NCBI RefSeq assembly: GCF_900091585.1
Contig: NZ_FMHT01000003.1
Location: 2,217,501-2,281,500 of the forward strand
DNA from: Micromonospora nigra
Lineage (GTDB): Bacteria; Actinomycetota; Actinomycetes; Mycobacteriales; Micromonosporaceae
DNA: 64,000 nt
Direction of reading: 5' to 3'
A program made the translations under genes and the position numbers. Positions 8,990 through 17,376 of the stretch are shown piece by piece. The notes beneath the pieces were generated by a model. That model was not told the DNA's origin. It made no database searches and worked only from the letters and a program-made list of their open reading frames with translations. Within the stretch, counting starts at the first letter, position 1. Every line of letters starts with the position of its first letter.

Positions 8990-10138
8990 ATGCCCGAACC
9001 CCTGGACGCCGCCCTGGCCGAGGTCCGCACGCTGCTGCTCGCCCCCACCCTGACCAGGGCCGTGGCGGCCGGCCGGCGGCGCGGTCAGCGCCCCTCGGTG
9101 GTCCGGGCCGAGCTGCGCCCGGTCAGCCTGAAGGCGGGGCGCCGGCTACAGATCTCCACCTCCGACGGGTCCCGACCGCACACCCGCAACGTCGCACCGG
9201 GCGCGGAGGCGGACGCCGCGGTCGACGTCCTGCTGGCGGAGCCCTTCGGCAACTGGCACGTCGAGACGGCCGACGCCACGCTGCAACTGCGGGTCACCAA
9301 GTCGGGCGAGGCGCAGGTGCACCGGGCCGCCGCCACGCGACCTGCCGACGCGCCCACCGGGCACGACCGCGCCAAGGAGTACCTGCTGGACCCGGGCGAC
9401 CCGATCTTCGCCGAGATCGGCGGCACGGCGGCGAAACGCCGCCAGGTCGACGCCTTCCTCCGCGCGCTGGCGGCCACCCTGCCAGACGACCTGACCGGCC
9501 CCCTGCGGGTCGTCGACCTGGGGTGCGGCAACGCGTACCTGACCTTCGCCGCGTACCGGTACCTGACCGGGCGGGGCCTCGACGTCGACCTCGTCGGAGT
9601 TGACGTCCGCGAGGACCAACGCCGCCGCAACACCGAGCTGGCGGAGCGGCTGGGCTGGGCGCACCGGGTCCGGTTCGTGGCCGGCACCATCGCCGACGCC
9701 GTCGTCGAGCCCGCTCCCGACCTGGTGCTGGCGCTGCACGCCTGTGACACCGCCACCGACGAGGCGCTGGCCCGGGCGGTGCGCTGGCGGGCCCGCTGGG
9801 TGCTCGCCGCGCCCTGCTGCCACCACGACGTCGCCAAGCAGCTGCGGAACCGACCCGCGCCGGGGCCGTACGAGCTGCTCACCAGGCAGGGCATCCTGCG
9901 GGAGCGCTTCGCGGACGTCCTCACCGATTCGCTGCGCGCGGGGTTGCTCCGGCAGCACGGCTACCGCGCCGAGGTGGTCGAGTTCGTCGACTCCCGGCAC
10001 ACCCCGCGCAACCTGCTGATCCGGGCCCGCCGCGCCGACACCGCCCCGACCGGCGACCAGCGCGACGAGTACCGCGAACTCGTCGACCAGTGGCGGCTGA
10101 CGCCGCGACTGGAGACCCTGCTGGCGCAGCCGACCTGA
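8990..10138 (+). CDS. class I SAM-dependent methyltransferase
   Basis: A 382-residue protein with a unique N-terminal ~150 residues and a Rossmann methyltransferase domain. SAM motif I is VVDLGCGNAYLTF at about residues 170-182, followed by LVGVDVRED and LVLALHACDTATDEALA. The sequence LAAPCCHHDVAKQL matches the methyltransferase group that includes METTL25-like proteins, where a CC-H motif is conserved. Substrate is unknown. Upstream in-frame codons back to 8462 overlap the helicase tail and are not coding; ATG 8990 starts the conserved part. Confidence 0.85.
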   Translation: MPEPLDAALAEVRTLLLAPTLTRAVAAGRRRGQRPSVVRAELRPVSLKAGRRLQISTSDGSRPHTRNVAPGAEADAAVDVLLAEPFGNWHVETADATLQLRVTKSGEAQVHRAAATRPADAPTGHDRAKEYLLDPGDPIFAEIGGTAAKRRQVDAFLRALAATLPDDLTGPLRVVDLGCGNAYLTFAAYRYLTGRGLDVDLVGVDVREDQRRRNTELAERLGWAHRVRFVAGTIADAVVEPAPDLVLALHACDTATDEALARAVRWRARWVLAAPCCHHDVAKQLRNRPAPGPYELLTRQGILRERFADVLTDSLRAGLLRQHGYRAEVVEFVDSRHTPRNLLIRARRADTAPTGDQRDEYRELVDQWRLTPRLETLLAQPT

Positions 10139-10251
10139 CCGGTCCCGCCCCTCGGGACTGTCTGGCCGGTCAGTCAACTGTGTCGGTCCGTTCCCGTACT
10201 ACCCTCGAATGGCGCACCGAAGGGTGCCGGTCGGGAGGGAAGACCCCGCGG

Positions 10252-10668
10252 ATGGGTTCGGCAGACGTATCGCCGCAGATGGCGTTCGCCCGGTTCGTGC
10301 GACGGGCCATCGACGACGCCCGCGAGGAACGCGGCTGGACGGTCACCGACCTGGCGTCGCACACCGGCGTCGGGCGGTCCACCGTCTTCCGGTGGCTGGC
10401 CGGCGACTGGCAGGACTACCCCGAACTGGCGAAGGTGCGCGGCTTCTGCGCTGCCCTGAACCTTCCGGTGGCCGCCGCGTTCCGGGCTCTCGGCCTGCCC
10501 GACGCCAGTCCGGCCCGCCACCGGCGCGGCGACGAGGGCCCCGTCGAGGCGGACGTGCGGATCATCATGCAGCGGCTGGCCGACCCGGCCGTGCCGGCCG
10601 AGGAGAAGCACCACATCCGGGACCTGCTGCGCTACCTGGCCCGCCGGCCTGTCCGCCGGGCCGGCTGA
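10252..10668 (+). CDS. XRE-type helix-turn-helix regulator
   Basis: A 138-residue protein with a Cro/CI-type helix-turn-helix at about residues 27-50 (WTVTDLASHTGVGRSTVFRWLAG, shown here in part). A basic tail and a short region (VRIIMQRLADPAVPAEEKHHI) could mediate dimerisation. ATG 10252 follows GGAGGGAAG at 10234-10242. Targets are unknown; no toxin or phage partner is next to it, so it looks like a stand-alone actinobacterial regulator of developmental or stress type. Confidence 0.82.
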   Translation: MGSADVSPQMAFARFVRRAIDDAREERGWTVTDLASHTGVGRSTVFRWLAGDWQDYPELAKVRGFCAALNLPVAAAFRALGLPDASPARHRRGDEGPVEADVRIIMQRLADPAVPAEEKHHIRDLLRYLARRPVRRAG

Positions 10669-10796
10669 CTCCACCGCACCGGCTGGCTCCACCGCACCGC
10701 TCGTCGGAATCGCCGGCCGGCGGGCGTCGGCCGAGCAGGCGTCGGCCGAGCGGGCGCCGGTTCGGTGGGTGGGCGGGCATCGACGGCGGGCCGCTG

Positions 10797-11843
10797 TCAG
10801 GGGACGTCGACGGTGAACTCCGCCGTGCGCACCGTGCCGCCGACCTGGAAGTCCAGGTAGAGCCGGTACCGGCCGGGGGTCGGGGTGGTGACCCAGAACG
10901 TGACCGTCCCGTCGGCGGCCTCCGGCTCGGGGTGGACGTGCAGGTAACCGAGGTCGCCCTCGCGCAGCGCCACCAGGTGCCCGTACGCGCCGAGGTAGCG
11001 TTCCAGCGCCGCCGGGGCACCGCCGGGCCCGGTGACCCGGAAGGTCAGCGGCGCGGTCAGGCCGGGCTGCGGGGTTCCCGTGGAGTCGACCGTGAACCCG
11101 TCGACGGTGGCCCCGGTGGCCGCCGCGGGCAGCGGCCGGGGCGCGTACTCCCCCGGCACCACCAGATCCACGCCGAGCGTCGTCGCGGTCTGCCGGCCGT
11201 CGTCGGCCACGGCCGTGAAGTCGGCGTACGCGCGCCACACGCCCGGCTGTGGCAGGGTCAGCGGCACCGACCAGGTGCCGTCGGCGGCCATGGTCGGGTG
11301 CAGGTGCTGGTAGCCGGTGAGATCGCGGCGGACCACGATCAGGTGCATCGGCCGGTCGTGCACGACGGCGAACCGGGTGGCCGGCCGGCGCTGCGCGTCC
11401 CGGATCTGGAAGCGCAGTTCGCCGGCCCGACCGGCGGTGAACTCCACGCCCGACGGGTGGAGCGTCCAGCCGTCGCGGCTGACGGCCAGGCCGCCCGCCT
11501 CGGTCGCCGCGCCCTGGTCGACGCCGTGCGAGTGCGCTCCGGTGCCGGGGGTGTGGGAGTGGTCGGTGACGGCGCTGTCGCCACCGGCCGTCGCCGGGGA
11601 GGCGGTGCCGTCCACGCGCCCCAGGCCGAAGCCGAGCAGGACGGCGAGGACCAGCCCGCCGACGACCAACGCCAGGCGCAGTGTGCCCCGGTCGGGGACG
11701 GCTGACGCCGGATCGGGCGCGGCCGAGGTGGGCTGCGCGCCGCTCTCCCCGACCCGGGCTTCGCCCGCCGTCGGCGTGCCCGGGTCCCGCCGGCCGGTCA
11801 GCACGGAACCGAGCACGGGCGCGTGATCTCCCTGCTCACCCAT
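10797..11843 (-). CDS. membrane-anchored protein with duplicated histidine motifs, possible metal binder
   Basis: The 348-residue protein has one membrane segment (about 55-75), then a His-rich linker (HSHTPGTGAHSH, 95-106) and two beta-rich halves. Each half carries a matching motif: HLIVVRRDL...YQHLHP (167-183) and HLVALREGDLGYLHVHP (289-305). The halves are therefore a tandem duplication, and the paired histidines could hold copper or another metal outside the membrane. I know no assigned function. ATG 11843 precedes the first conserved residues; an upstream Met is in low-complexity sequence. It is a single-gene unit, 190 nt from the RecQ gene. Confidence 0.75.
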   Translation of the reverse strand: MGEQGDHAPVLGSVLTGRRDPGTPTAGEARVGESGAQPTSAAPDPASAVPDRGTLRLALVVGGLVLAVLLGFGLGRVDGTASPATAGGDSAVTDHSHTPGTGAHSHGVDQGAATEAGGLAVSRDGWTLHPSGVEFTAGRAGELRFQIRDAQRRPATRFAVVHDRPMHLIVVRRDLTGYQHLHPTMAADGTWSVPLTLPQPGVWRAYADFTAVADDGRQTATTLGVDLVVPGEYAPRPLPAAATGATVDGFTVDSTGTPQPGLTAPLTFRVTGPGGAPAALERYLGAYGHLVALREGDLGYLHVHPEPEAADGTVTFWVTTPTPGRYRLYLDFQVGGTVRTAEFTVDVP

Positions 11844-12033
11844 GCCACCACGGTACCGCCGCCCCGTCCCACCGCCCGCTGACCCCGGCACGTCGCACTC
11901 GCGCCGACCGCGCCGGGCCGAGCGATCAGGCGGCCGGTCGGAGGCGAGCCGCCGCCCACCGCCCAGGGCGCGCCCGCCTCGGGCCCCCGACCCGGACCGT
12001 CGCGCGCCCCCGGAAGGTGGGGGCGGGCGTCGG

Positions 12034-14208
12034 TCAGGAGGCGACGGCTAGGGCCAGGGGGAGGACGGCGGGAGCGCCGGCACGCCGCAGTTCGCGGGTC
12101 ACCATGGTCATCGTCCAGCCCGATTCGACCAGGTCGTCGACGAGCAGGACGGGGCCGTCGAGACCGGCCAGGACGTCGGCGAGCGCCGCCGGCACGTCGA
12201 CGGTGCCGTGCAGGGCGCGTACCCGCTGGGCGCTGTTGCCGCGCGGACCGCCCACCCCCGGCGATCCCGTCGCCGGCACCTGGCCGAGCAGCGGTAGCCG
12301 GCCGACGGCGGCGATCCGCTCGGCGAGCGAGCCGACCAGCAACGGGTGGGTGCGGGAGCCGACCGCGACGACGCCCGCCGGGCGGCGCGGCCACGGATCG
12401 TCGCCGTGCGCCCACGCCTTCAGCACCTCCACCACGGCCGCGACCACGTCGTCGGGAACGGGGCCGTCGGGCGTGTCCGGCCCGACCAGGCCGCGCAGCC
12501 GCCCACCCCAGCCCAGGTCGGACAGCCGGCCGACGGCCCGACCGGGCAGCGCCTGCTCCGCCGGGGCGATCCGCCCCTTGAGGGGTACGCCCACCGCGTC
12601 GAGCCCGGTCGGCCAGAGCTTCTTGGGCGCGATCTGCACGCCGGGGCGGCCGAGGAAGGTCTGCGCGGCGGTCAGAGCCGCGTCGGACACGTCCGCGCCG
12701 AACAACGGGGTGGCGCACCGGTCGCACCGACCGCAGTCGGCCGCCCCGGTGTCGTCGAGGCATTCCCGCAGGTAACGCATCCGGCAGCCGGGCGTGGTCG
12801 CGTACTGCGTCATGGCCTGCTGCTCGGCGGCGCGGGCGGCGGCGACGCGGCGCAACCGGGCCTCGTCGTAGATCCACGGCTGCCCGGTGGCGAGCCAGCC
12901 GCCGCGCACCCGGCGAACCGCGCCGTCGACGTCGAGCACCTTGAGCATCAGCTCCAGCCGGGCCCGGCGCAGGTCGACGAGGGGTTCCAGGGCCTGGGTG
13001 GACATGGGCCGGTCGGTGGGCAGCGCCGCCAGCACCGCGCGGACTTGCTCCTCGGGTGGAAAGGCCAGCGAGGCGAAGTACCGCCAGATGGCCTGGTCCT
13101 CCGGGCCGGGCAGCAGCAGCACCTCGGCGTGTGCCACGGCCCGGCCGGCGCGACCGACCTGCTGGTAGTACGCGATGGGTGACGGCGGCGCGCCGAGGTG
13201 TACCACGAAACCGAGGTCGGGCTTGTCGAAGCCCATGCCGAGCGCGCTGGTCGCCACCAACGCCTTGATCTTGTTGTCGAGCAGGTCCTGCTCGGCGGCC
13301 CGCCGGTCGGCGTCCTCGGCCTGCCCGGTGTAGGCGGCCACCGACCAGCCCCGGGTACGCAGGAACTCGGCGGTCTCCGTCGCCGCCGCCACCGTGAGCG
13401 TGTAGACGATGCCCGAGCCGGGCAGCCCGTCCAGGTGGTCGGCGAGCCAGGCCAACCGGTGCGCCGGGCCGGGCAGGTCGACCACGCCCAGCCGCAGCGA
13501 CTCCCGGTCGAGCGTTCCCCGCAGCACCAGCGCGTCACCCAGTTGCTCGGCGACGTCCCCGGTCACCCGGGCGTTGGCGGTGGCGGTGGTGGCCAGCACC
13601 GGAGTCCGGTCGGGCAGGTTGCCGAGGAAGGTCCGCAGTCGGCGGTAGTCGGGGCGGAAGTCGTGCCCCCAGTCGGAGACGCAGTGCGCCTCGTCCACCA
13701 CCAGCAGGCCGGTGGTGGCGGCGAGCCTCGGCAGCACGCTGTCGCGGAAGTCGGGGTTGTTGAGCCGTTCCGGGCTGATCAGCAGCACGTCCACGGCACC
13801 GGCGTGGATCTCGGCGGTGATCTCGTCCCACTCCGCCAGGTTGGCGGAGTTGATGGTGCGGGCCCGGATACCGGCCCGTGCCGCGGCCTCCACCTGGTTG
13901 CGCATCAGCGCCAGCAGCGGCGACACGATCACGGTGGGCCCGGTGTCCGGCGGCGTCGGTGCCGGGCCGGCGGTCGGCCCGGCGGCACTCGGCGCGGCCG
14001 GACCGTGACCGCGCAGCAGGGCGGTGGCCACGAAGTAGACCGCGGACTTTCCCCAGCCGGTGCGCTGCACGCAGAGCACCCGCCGCCGGTCCACCACCAA
14101 CGCCTCGATCGCCCGCCACTGGTCCTCGCGGAGCCGGGCGTGCTCCCCGGCCAGCCGCCGCAGCACCGCCTCGGCCCGCTCGCGTACCGCCGCCCTGTCC
14201 TGGCTCAT
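12034..14208 (-). CDS. RecQ-family DNA helicase fused to a phosphoribosyltransferase-like domain
   Basis: The 724-residue product begins with a superfamily-2 helicase: a variant Walker A (RTGWGKS, 49-55), VVDEAHCVSDWGHDFRPDY (DEAH box plus RecQ aromatic loop, about 172-191), and QVGRAGRA (motif VI). A RecQ zinc-binding region follows with cysteines in CRMRYLREC and CGRCDRC. The C-terminal ~200 residues end in VLLVDDLVESGWTMT, the PRPP-binding signature of phosphoribosyltransferases such as ComF. A 25-residue Pro/Ala insertion sits between motifs I and Ia. It should unwind DNA in repair; the role of the transferase-like part is unknown. Similar fusions occur in other actinobacteria. Confidence 0.9.
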   Translation of the reverse strand: MSQDRAAVRERAEAVLRRLAGEHARLREDQWRAIEALVVDRRRVLCVQRTGWGKSAVYFVATALLRGHGPAAPSAAGPTAGPAPTPPDTGPTVIVSPLLALMRNQVEAAARAGIRARTINSANLAEWDEITAEIHAGAVDVLLISPERLNNPDFRDSVLPRLAATTGLLVVDEAHCVSDWGHDFRPDYRRLRTFLGNLPDRTPVLATTATANARVTGDVAEQLGDALVLRGTLDRESLRLGVVDLPGPAHRLAWLADHLDGLPGSGIVYTLTVAAATETAEFLRTRGWSVAAYTGQAEDADRRAAEQDLLDNKIKALVATSALGMGFDKPDLGFVVHLGAPPSPIAYYQQVGRAGRAVAHAEVLLLPGPEDQAIWRYFASLAFPPEEQVRAVLAALPTDRPMSTQALEPLVDLRRARLELMLKVLDVDGAVRRVRGGWLATGQPWIYDEARLRRVAAARAAEQQAMTQYATTPGCRMRYLRECLDDTGAADCGRCDRCATPLFGADVSDAALTAAQTFLGRPGVQIAPKKLWPTGLDAVGVPLKGRIAPAEQALPGRAVGRLSDLGWGGRLRGLVGPDTPDGPVPDDVVAAVVEVLKAWAHGDDPWPRRPAGVVAVGSRTHPLLVGSLAERIAAVGRLPLLGQVPATGSPGVGGPRGNSAQRVRALHGTVDVPAALADVLAGLDGPVLLVDDLVESGWTMTMVTRELRRAGAPAVLPLALAVAS

Positions 14209-14323
14209 CCGGCATTTCTACCAGCGGCGCAGCGCTGGCATAGGATCGGCGTTCCCGGGCCCGTCGCGGACCCCGCCCCGGCCGGCAGCGGACGGCGGTC
14301 CGGCCGGCGACCACCGGCGGCGG

Positions 14324-14398
14324 CCAACGGTCCGGCGGGCAACCGCCGGCGGCGGCCAACGGTCCGCCCAACGGTCCGTCCCGGCGGCCAACGGTCCG
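14324..14398. repeat. four copies of CCAACGGTCCG
   Basis: CCAACGGTCCG occurs at 14324-14334, 14356-14366, 14368-14378 and 14388-14398, in the 246-nt gap between the divergent RecQ and lipoprotein genes. Three copies are preceded by GGCGG. It may be an operator array or simple slippage sequence. Confidence 0.65.
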
Positions 14399-14454
14399 CC
14401 GCGGCGGTCGCCGCGCCGGGGCGGCCCACCCACGTACGCGAGGAAGAGAGACCG

Positions 14455-15258
14455 ATGACACTGCGTACCGGCACGACCCGTCGGGTCGGCACCGCCGCCG
14501 TCGCCGTCCTGGCCGTCGTCCTGGCGGGCGGCTGCACCGGCTCCGACGACTCCGGCGGGGCCGCCCCGACGCCTTCGCCGTCGCCGGACCCGAAGGCCGA
14601 CCTGCTGGCCGCGGTGCCGGACGAGGAGGACCCGGCCTTCAGGTTCACCAGCGCCGACAACACCGGCGACGTCTCCGGTGTCGTCGACCCCCTCAACCGG
14701 GGCCTCGACATCGACACGGTGGTCAAGGAGAAGGACTTCACCCTCACCATGTCGTTCCGGGTGCTGGAGTCGCGTACCTGGATGAAGGTCGACTTCAAGG
14801 GCGCGGAGGAACTGCACGACCTGATGAAGCTGCCGAAGGAGTGGATGGAGCTGGACCTCGCCAAGCTCGACGATCCGGCCGGCGCACCCACCTACGACGG
14901 CACCGACCCGGGCAACACCCGGACGATCATCCGGGCGGCCAGTGACATCCAGGAGCAGGAAGGCACCTACACCGGAGTGGTCGACCTGACCGCCGACCCG
15001 GCAGTGGCGGAGGTGCTGGAGGACGTCGACGTGGTCGAGCTGGCCGACGCCGCCCGGCAGGTCCCCCTCACCGCCCAGGTGGACGCGGAGGGCAACCTCA
15101 CCTCGCTCGTCCTGGAGATTCCGGCGGCCGGCAAGCGGAAGGCCACCGAGTACGCCGTGCGGTACTTCGACTACGGCACCACGCCCCCGGTGACGGCGTT
15201 CACCGACACGGACGCGACGAAGGCTCCCGCCTCGGCGTACGAGCTGCTCAACGACTGA
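14455..15258 (+). CDS. secreted lipoprotein, LprG/LppX-like
   Basis: The 267-residue protein has a lipoprotein signal peptide with the lipobox LAGGC, so it should be lipidated on the outer face of the membrane. An acidic Ser/Pro linker follows. The mature domain (VDPLNRGLDIDTVVKEKDFT, then EYAVRYFDYG near the end) resembles the actinobacterial LppX/LprAFG fold that carries lipids. The match is by pattern and length only. ATG 14455 is preceded by AGGAAGAGAG. Function could be lipid transfer or envelope sensing. Confidence 0.75.
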   Translation: MTLRTGTTRRVGTAAVAVLAVVLAGGCTGSDDSGGAAPTPSPSPDPKADLLAAVPDEEDPAFRFTSADNTGDVSGVVDPLNRGLDIDTVVKEKDFTLTMSFRVLESRTWMKVDFKGAEELHDLMKLPKEWMELDLAKLDDPAGAPTYDGTDPGNTRTIIRAASDIQEQEGTYTGVVDLTADPAVAEVLEDVDVVELADAARQVPLTAQVDAEGNLTSLVLEIPAAGKRKATEYAVRYFDYGTTPPVTAFTDTDATKAPASAYELLND

Positions 15259-15320
15259 GGCGATCCGACCGGCCGCCGTCGCCCCGCAGCGGAGGTCACC
15301 CGCCCCCGCGCCCGGCCGGC

Positions 15321-15399
15321 GGCCGTCGCCCCCGTGGCCCGGCACGGCGGCCGTCGCCCCCGTGGCCCGGCACGGCGGCCGTCAGCCCCGTGGCCCCGG
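15321..15399. repeat. 28-bp tandem repeat, nearly three copies
   Basis: Two identical 28-nt units occupy 15321-15348 and 15349-15376, each starting GGCCGTCGCCCCCGTGG. A third, diverged unit starts at 15377. The array lies between the convergent lipoprotein and SDR genes and reaches to about 10 nt from the SDR stop. Confidence 0.8.
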
Positions 15400-17376
15400 T
15401 GTCGCGGTCAACGCCCGAACACGGACCCCCCGTTGACGCCGAGCACCTGACCGGTGACGTAGGCCGCTGCCGGGCTGGCGAGATAGCGCACCGCCGCGGC
15501 GACGTCCTCGGGCGTGCCGACACGCCCGAGGAGCGTCCCGGCCACCTGCCGGGCGCGCTCCTCGGGCGTCGTCCGTTCGCCGGAGAACTCCGTGTCGGCG
15601 ACGTACCCGGGACTGACCACGTTCACGGTCACCTCGTCGGGCCCCAGCTCGACGGCCAGGTCGTACGCCCAGCCGTGCAGCGCCGCCTTGGCCGCCGAGT
15701 ACGCCCCGCCGCCGCCGCGCTGGGCGGCGACGGAGCTGACCAGGATCACCCGACCGCCGGGGCGACACAGGTGCGGTAGCAGCGCCTCGGTGAGCAGGAC
15801 GGCGGTGAGCAGGTTCGCGTCGAGGTTGGCCCGCCAGTACGCCGCGACGTCCGCCAACGTCCCGGTTCCGCCGCCCCGACGCCCCCCGGCGTTGTTGACC
15901 AGCACGTCCACCTTCCGACCCGCGAGCGCGTCGACGACTCGGCCGACCTGCTCGGGGTCGGTCAGGTCGGCGGTCACCGGACGCACCGCGCCCGACCGCC
16001 CCCACTCCACCCCGGACCGCTGGGCCGTTGCCTCCAGCACCTCCGACCGGCGGCCGACGATCAGCACGTCGTACCCGTCGCCGACCAACGCTCCCGCGAT
16101 GGCCGCCCCGATTCCCGTCCCGCCTCCGCTGACCACCGCCACCCGGCGTCGCATGAGTCCGCCCTCCCCGTGTGGATGACCCGTCGATCATGAAGTTATC
16201 GCGGTCGATGGTGCCTTGTCGCGGCAATAACTTCATGATCAACAGGGCGGGGGTGGGGCAGCGAGGGTCAGGGGTGGGACGGCGGAGGAAGGGCATGCGG
16301 GCGGCGAGGCTGGCCAGGCCACCGGGGAAGAAGTACACCGCCAGGATGAACACCGTGCCGAGCACGAACAGCGGCTGGGACAGCGGCCGGCTGAGGAACG
16401 CCGGCAGGGCGTCCACCGCGCCGGAGGAACCGACGGAGACCAGCCGGTGGTCGAGGTAGACGTAGAGGATGCCGCCGAGCACCGGGCCCCACCGGGTGCC
16501 GGGGCCGCCGAGCACCACCATCACCAGCAGCGACAGGGTCAGCTCGCTACTGGTGATGTGCGGCGAGGCGCCACCGACGATCAGGCAGTAGACCACCCCA
16601 CCCGCCGCCGCGAGACCGCCGGCCAGGGTGAACGCCACCAACTTGAAGCGGTACGGGTCGAGCCCCAGCACCCCGATCCGCCGTTCGTCGTCGCGCAGCC
16701 CCGCCAGCACCCGCCCGGTCGGCGAGCCGCTGACCCGGTGCACGACGAACACCACCACGACCAGGTAGGCCAGGGCCAGCCAGTACAGGTTGACCGTGTT
16801 GGCCACCCCGACCAGGCCCGCCGGCAGCCCGGAGACGTCCAGCGGCAGGCCCTCCTCGCCGCCGGTCAGCCCGCCGAAGTCACGGGCCACCAGGATCGCC
16901 CCGACCTGGGCGAAGGCCAGCGTGACCATGGCGAAGGCGATGCCGACCGTACGCAGCGCCACCGCCCCGAGCAGCCCGGCGAGGATCGTCCCGCCGGTGA
17001 CGGCCAGCAGCGCCGCCTGCCACAGGGGCAGCCCGGCCCGGGTGATCAGGATGTCGGTGCCGTACACCCCGGCGGCGAAGTAGAGAGCGTGCCCGAAGGA
17101 GAGCATGCCGGTGCGACCGAACAGCAGGTCGTACCCGGCGGCCAGGCCACCGAAGACCAGGCACACGGCGAGCAGTTGCAGGGTGCCCGGCGAGTTGAGC
17201 GCCCCCTCGAAGACGCCCGGCAGGTGCAGCGTCGAGTACGGCAGGACCAGCGCCACCGCCAGCGCGACCAACGGCAGGAAGGGGCGCAGCCGGCCCCACG
17301 GCCCGCCGTGCGGCGTCAGTTCCCCGGGCACCGCCGCCGGGGGCGCCGCGCTCTCGGGACTCTTGACCTCGGTCAT
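15382..17376 (-). CDS. livM: branched-chain amino-acid ABC transporter permease LivM, 3' readthrough
   Basis: The first ~375 residues are a normal LivM permease with about ten membrane helices (for example FGRTGMLSFGHALYFAAGVYGTD and the EAA-like loop AGLRDDERRIGVLGLDPYRFK, given here in part). The start ATG 17376 overlaps the livH stop as ATGA. After FPGGLASLAARMPFLRRP (about 16,290) no stop codon follows. The frame runs through a palindromic element (16186-16240) and on across the whole SDR gene to a stop at 15382, giving a formal length of 664 residues. The extra ~290 residues are low-complexity Arg/Gly and not family-like. The functional protein probably ends at or near the element by an unknown route, or the tail is degraded. 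Confidence 0.8.
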   Translation of the reverse strand: MTEVKSPESAAPPAAVPGELTPHGGPWGRLRPFLPLVALAVALVLPYSTLHLPGVFEGALNSPGTLQLLAVCLVFGGLAAGYDLLFGRTGMLSFGHALYFAAGVYGTDILITRAGLPLWQAALLAVTGGTILAGLLGAVALRTVGIAFAMVTLAFAQVGAILVARDFGGLTGGEEGLPLDVSGLPAGLVGVANTVNLYWLALAYLVVVVFVVHRVSGSPTGRVLAGLRDDERRIGVLGLDPYRFKLVAFTLAGGLAAAGGVVYCLIVGGASPHITSSELTLSLLVMVVLGGPGTRWGPVLGGILYVYLDHRLVSVGSSGAVDALPAFLSRPLSQPLFVLGTVFILAVYFFPGGLASLAARMPFLRRPTPDPRCPTPALLIMKLLPRQGTIDRDNFMIDGSSTRGGRTHATPGGGGQRRRDGNRGGHRGSVGRRRVRRADRRPPVGGAGGNGPAVRGGVGAVGRGASGDRRPDRPRAGRPSRRRARGSEGGRAGQQRRGASGRRNRDVGGRRGVLAGQPRREPAHRRPAHRGAATAPVSPRRSGDPGQLRRRPARRRRGVLGGQGGAARLGVRPGRRAGARRGDRERGQSRVRRRHGVLRRTDDARGARPAGGRDAPRACRHARGRRRGGALSRQPGSGLRHRSGARRQRGVRVRALTATPGPRG
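15408..16154 (-). CDS. SDR-family NAD(P)-dependent oxidoreductase
   Basis: A classical short-chain dehydrogenase of 248 residues with cofactor motif SGGGTGIG (9-16), the NNAG motif, the catalytic Ser in LVSSVAAQ and the YSAAKAA Tyr-Lys pair, ending with a typical GQVLGVNGG segment. GRRSEV after the first beta strand suggests NADP preference (Arg pair). The substrate is unknown. It lies directly downstream of livM on the same strand and, because livM has lost its stop, it is embedded in the livM reading frame in another phase. Confidence 0.9.
   Translation of the reverse strand: MRRRVAVVSGGGTGIGAAIAGALVGDGYDVLIVGRRSEVLEATAQRSGVEWGRSGAVRPVTADLTDPEQVGRVVDALAGRKVDVLVNNAGGRRGGGTGTLADVAAYWRANLDANLLTAVLLTEALLPHLCRPGGRVILVSSVAAQRGGGGAYSAAKAALHGWAYDLAVELGPDEVTVNVVSPGYVADTEFSGERTTPEERARQVAGTLLGRVGTPEDVAAAVRYLASPAAAYVTGQVLGVNGGSVFGR
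16186..16240. repeat. palindromic element with 14-bp perfect arms
   Basis: GATCATGAAGTTAT (16186-16199) and ATAACTTCATGATC (16227-16240) are exact inverted repeats around a 27-nt spacer. The element lies at the 3' end of livM and 32 nt before the SDR start. One arm (GATCATGAAGTT) recurs at 42336-42347, suggesting a dispersed repeat family. It could also act as a hairpin between livM and the SDR gene. Confidence 0.85.

Noticed and set aside
16186..16240. loxP-like recombination site, since arms share ATAACTTC
   Set aside because: The arms face the opposite way to loxP, the spacer is 27 nt instead of 8, and there is no recombinase nearby.
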